Positions 62,901-64,000 of a stretch of DNA of 64,000 bases are shown piece by piece (position 1 is the first letter of the stretch; each line of letters opens with the position of its first letter). The DNA comes from Kerstersia gyiorum (GTDB lineage Bacteria; Pseudomonadota; Gammaproteobacteria; Burkholderiales; Burkholderiaceae_B), in NCBI RefSeq assembly GCF_004216755.1, contig NZ_SGWZ01000003.1:310001-374000 (forward strand), written 5' to 3'. The notes under the pieces are model-generated. The model was given only the letters and a program-made list of their open reading frames with translations, was not told where the DNA came from and searched no databases. The position numbers and the translations under genes were made by a program.

Positions 62901-63753
62901 GCGCACGGCTGTAGCGCGGGTGCAACGCGGACAACTTGATGGAAATCCCCGGGCCTTCATAGACGCCACGGCCATTGGATGCCTTGCCGATGGCGTGAAT
63001 GGCCTGTTCGTAGTCATTCAGGTAGCGTTGTGCATCCTCCGCCGTCAAGGCAGCCTCGCCCAGCATGTCATAGGAATAGCGGAAGCCCTGCGGCTCCAGC
63101 GAACTCGCGTGGCGCAGCGCTTCTTCCATGGTTTCGCCGGTGACGAACTGTTCGCCCATCATCCGCATCGCCATGTCCACACCCTTGCGGATCAAGGGTT
63201 CGCCACCGCGCGCGATCAGGCGTCCCAGCGAAGCGCTCATGCCCTTTTCGCTATGGGTAGCCACCAGCTTGCCGGTGAGCATCAGGCCCCAGGCTGCCGC
63301 ATTGACGAACACGGACGGGCTTTGACCGACGTGTTCTTTCCAGTTGCCCCGGCTGATCTTGTCGCGGATCAGGACATCACGCGTCGCCTTGTCGGGAATA
63401 CGCAGCAGCGCTTCCGCCAGGCACATCAGCGCAATCCCTTCCTGTGACGACAGCGCAAATTCCTGCAGCAGGCCTTGCACCAGGCCGGCTTTGCCGGACG
63501 CCGTCTTGCGCTGGCGCAGCGCACTGGCGACCTTGAGCGCCAGCGCCTGGGCGCGGCCGGAAAGATCCGCCGGCAGGCGCGCACGCTCCAGCAACCAGGG
63601 GACAGCTTCGGTTTCAGGCCGGCGCCAGGCCGCCGTAATGGCAGCCCGCAATTCGGATTGCGGCGCCAGCGGCGTCACATGGGCAAACGGGGCGGCGGCA
63701 GGAGCAGCAGCAGAGGAGGCCTGGGGGGCGGCTACAGGAGCGGAAATGGACAT
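59977..63753 (-). CDS. putA: PutA, proline dehydrogenase / pyrroline-5-carboxylate dehydrogenase
   Basis: 1258 residues from the ATG giving MSISAPVAAPQA; a GTG seven codons upstream is the alternative. Ala-rich N-terminal linker, helical arm, proline dehydrogenase barrel (about 210-490; LSALHPRYSRAQVERVQAEL, YDIGLNIDAEEADRLEISLD), P5C dehydrogenase (about 530-1010; catalytic Cys in FDSAGQRCSALRVL, ETGGQNAMIVD) and a C-terminal dimerisation/lid domain. Oxidises proline to glutamate via FAD and NAD. The N-terminal ribbon-helix-helix of trifunctional PutA is missing, so regulation is probably by the divergent Lrp-type gene. Confidence 0.96.
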   Translation of the reverse strand: MSISAPVAAPQASSAAAPAAAPFAHVTPLAPQSELRAAITAAWRRPETEAVPWLLERARLPADLSGRAQALALKVASALRQRKTASGKAGLVQGLLQEFALSSQEGIALMCLAEALLRIPDKATRDVLIRDKISRGNWKEHVGQSPSVFVNAAAWGLMLTGKLVATHSEKGMSASLGRLIARGGEPLIRKGVDMAMRMMGEQFVTGETMEEALRHASSLEPQGFRYSYDMLGEAALTAEDAQRYLNDYEQAIHAIGKASNGRGVYEGPGISIKLSALHPRYSRAQVERVQAELYPIVLKLARLARQYDIGLNIDAEEADRLEISLDLLERLCFEPDLKGWKGIGFVIQAYQKRCPFVIDYVIDLARRSGQRLMIRLVKGAYWDSEIKRAQIDGMDGYPVYTRKPYTDLSYIACARKLLGAPDAIYPQFATHNAQTLATIYELAGPENYQPGQYEFQCLHGMGEPLYEQVVGPVSEGKLGRPCRIYAPVGTHETLLAYLVRRLLENGANTSFVNRVADQGISLEELVRDPVTLVEAMAAAEGTLGLPHQGIPLPLDLYGSARRNSSGLDLANEQQLEQLVANLRESSRAALVARPMLAVELDQLGEAERVRNPSDLRDAVGTMHAASVEQVDAALQAAHDYAHQWAAVPVAERAAMLDRAADAMEAEIQPLMGILVREAGKTYANAIAEVREAVDFLRYYAAQARSQFDNATHRPLGPVVCISPWNFPLAIFTGQVVAALAAGNTVLAKPAEQTPLVAAQAVRLLWQAGVPRAAVQLVPGSGSVVGARLTADERVQGVMFTGSTEVARILQRTLARRLGANGQPVPLIAETGGQNAMIVDSSALTEQVVQDVIVSAFDSAGQRCSALRVLCVQEDAADRLITMLKGAMAELRLGNPALLANDIGPVIDAEAQANIDRHIEQLRAKGRPVHQLSLGGEAARGAATAHGTYVAPTLIELPDLADLQREVFGPVLHVIRYRREQLDNILAQIRNTGYGLTMGLHTRIDETIEHVVAGAHVGNMYVNRNTVGAVVGVQPFGGEGLSGTGPKAGGPLYLYRLLTTRPEKALATPFATGAAQQRAALPAAAQALAQWLRQNPGVRPVREPMAFFSGNSYALTGPTGENNVYSVLPRMAVLGVAASERDYIVQLAAVLAVGSRMVWNGQDSVARTLHQQLPQEVRSSVLLADDLATASFDAALHHGDEASLLQLQQQIASRDGIIVSIASLKPGAADIPLERLVIERALSVNTAAAGGNASLMTMA

Positions 63754-63865
63754 AGGATCATCCAAGAAAGACACAGGCGGATATCGCCAAATTTTTTGCT
63801 ATTATCTTTGAAGATGATTAAAATTTTTCTCCATAAAAATCACCATAAATAGAGAAAAAATCAAA
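63754..63865. promoter_or_regulatory. AT-rich divergent promoter of putA and the Lrp-type gene
   Basis: 112 bp, very A/T-rich (63790-63865), the strongest composition change in the window. It holds the promoters of both divergent genes and is the place where an Lrp-type regulator would bind. No clear palindrome was identified by eye. Confidence 0.5.
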
Positions 63866-64000
63866 ATGAGCACCGGGGAACACGAGTTAGACCGAATGGA
63901 CATCCGCATCCTCGAACTGCTGCAGCAGGACGGCCGGATTCCCAACACAAAACTGGCCGAAGCCGTCTCTTTATCCCCTACTGCGGTACTCGCGCGAGTT
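63866..64000 (+). CDS. Lrp/AsnC-family regulator, 3' truncated (putR-like)
   Basis: First 45 codons visible from the ATG at 63866, then the window ends. The sequence (ELDRMDIRILELLQQDGRIP, NTKLAEAVSLSPTAVLARV) is the Lrp/AsnC helix-turn-helix. Divergent from putA, as for putR-type activators of proline catabolism in other proteobacteria. Confidence 0.9.
   Translation, partial: MSTGEHELDRMDIRILELLQQDGRIPNTKLAEAVSLSPTAVLARV

Overview
This 64 kb window reads as chromosomal DNA of a betaproteobacterium, most likely Burkholderiales and close to Alcaligenaceae. That assignment is an inference from the high GC content, the composition and order of the phenylacetate (paa) gene set, a branched-chain-type ABC importer embedded in it, and the many TonB-dependent iron uptake genes. 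I see no rRNA, tRNA, CRISPR array or intact insertion sequence. Most of the DNA is densely coding.

Layout. (1) 1-6.9 kb: the 3' part of a YncD/PqqU-like TonB receptor, a small ribbon-helix-helix-like protein, a GNAT acetyltransferase, and a divergent FecCD/BtuCD-type metal-chelate ABC importer with a Fur-box-like site in its promoter. (2) 7-11.6 kb: housekeeping and accessory singles, namely an EF-hand protein, a DUF2789 protein, a tyrosine phosphatase, a parvulin, an exported choloylglycine-hydrolase-family enzyme, and an OmpA-family gene broken by a tandem CATT duplication. (3) 11.7-20.6 kb: an eight-gene minus-strand locus with a TpsB-type secretion pore, an ExbB fused to a DUF2341-LamG ectodomain, ExbD, TonB, a large porin, a periplasmic coiled-coil protein, a YbjN protein and a PpiC-type lipoprotein. 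I know the families but not the assembled system. (4) 21.3-26.6 kb: a FUSC / DUF1656 / HlyD / NodT-type aromatic-acid or drug efflux operon plus one unknown protein.

(5) 26.6-49.7 kb: phenylacetate degradation. The genes are paaJ-ABCDE-(extra PaaA/PaaC-like gene)-paaZ-paaY, paaX, a hydratase/dehydrogenase fusion, a LivHMGF/substrate-binding importer, paaN, paaG-paaI-paaK and the TetR regulator paaR. Two copies of one near-palindromic operator, ACCGACCGGACGGT, sit in front of paaJ and between paaN and paaG. Together these genes can import an aromatic acid, activate it to phenylacetyl-CoA (PaaK), epoxidise it (PaaABCDE), isomerise it (PaaG), open the ring and oxidise the aldehyde (PaaZ/PaaN), and beta-oxidise the chain (fusion protein and PaaJ thiolase). 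A decayed Rpn-family nuclease gene lies between paaJ and paaX.

(6) 49.8-59.4 kb: an iron/heme acquisition region. An AraC/PchR-like regulator is divergent from a methyltransferase-MFS pair (GTGA overlap). It is followed by a 1050-aa TonB receptor, a small exported protein with a TbpB-type barrel motif, and a Slam (DUF560) outer-membrane protein. The last three have the composition and order expected for a type XI secretion (hemophilin HphA/HphR/HsmA-like) system. Fur-box-like sites precede the genes, and a strong terminator separates substrate from Slam. This is the most interesting known-architecture system here; the DUF2341-ExbB/TpsB locus is the strongest candidate for an undescribed one.

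(7) 59.4-64 kb: a DUF486 membrane protein, then putA (proline utilisation, without the N-terminal DNA-binding domain) divergent from the start of an Lrp/AsnC-type regulator cut by the window end.
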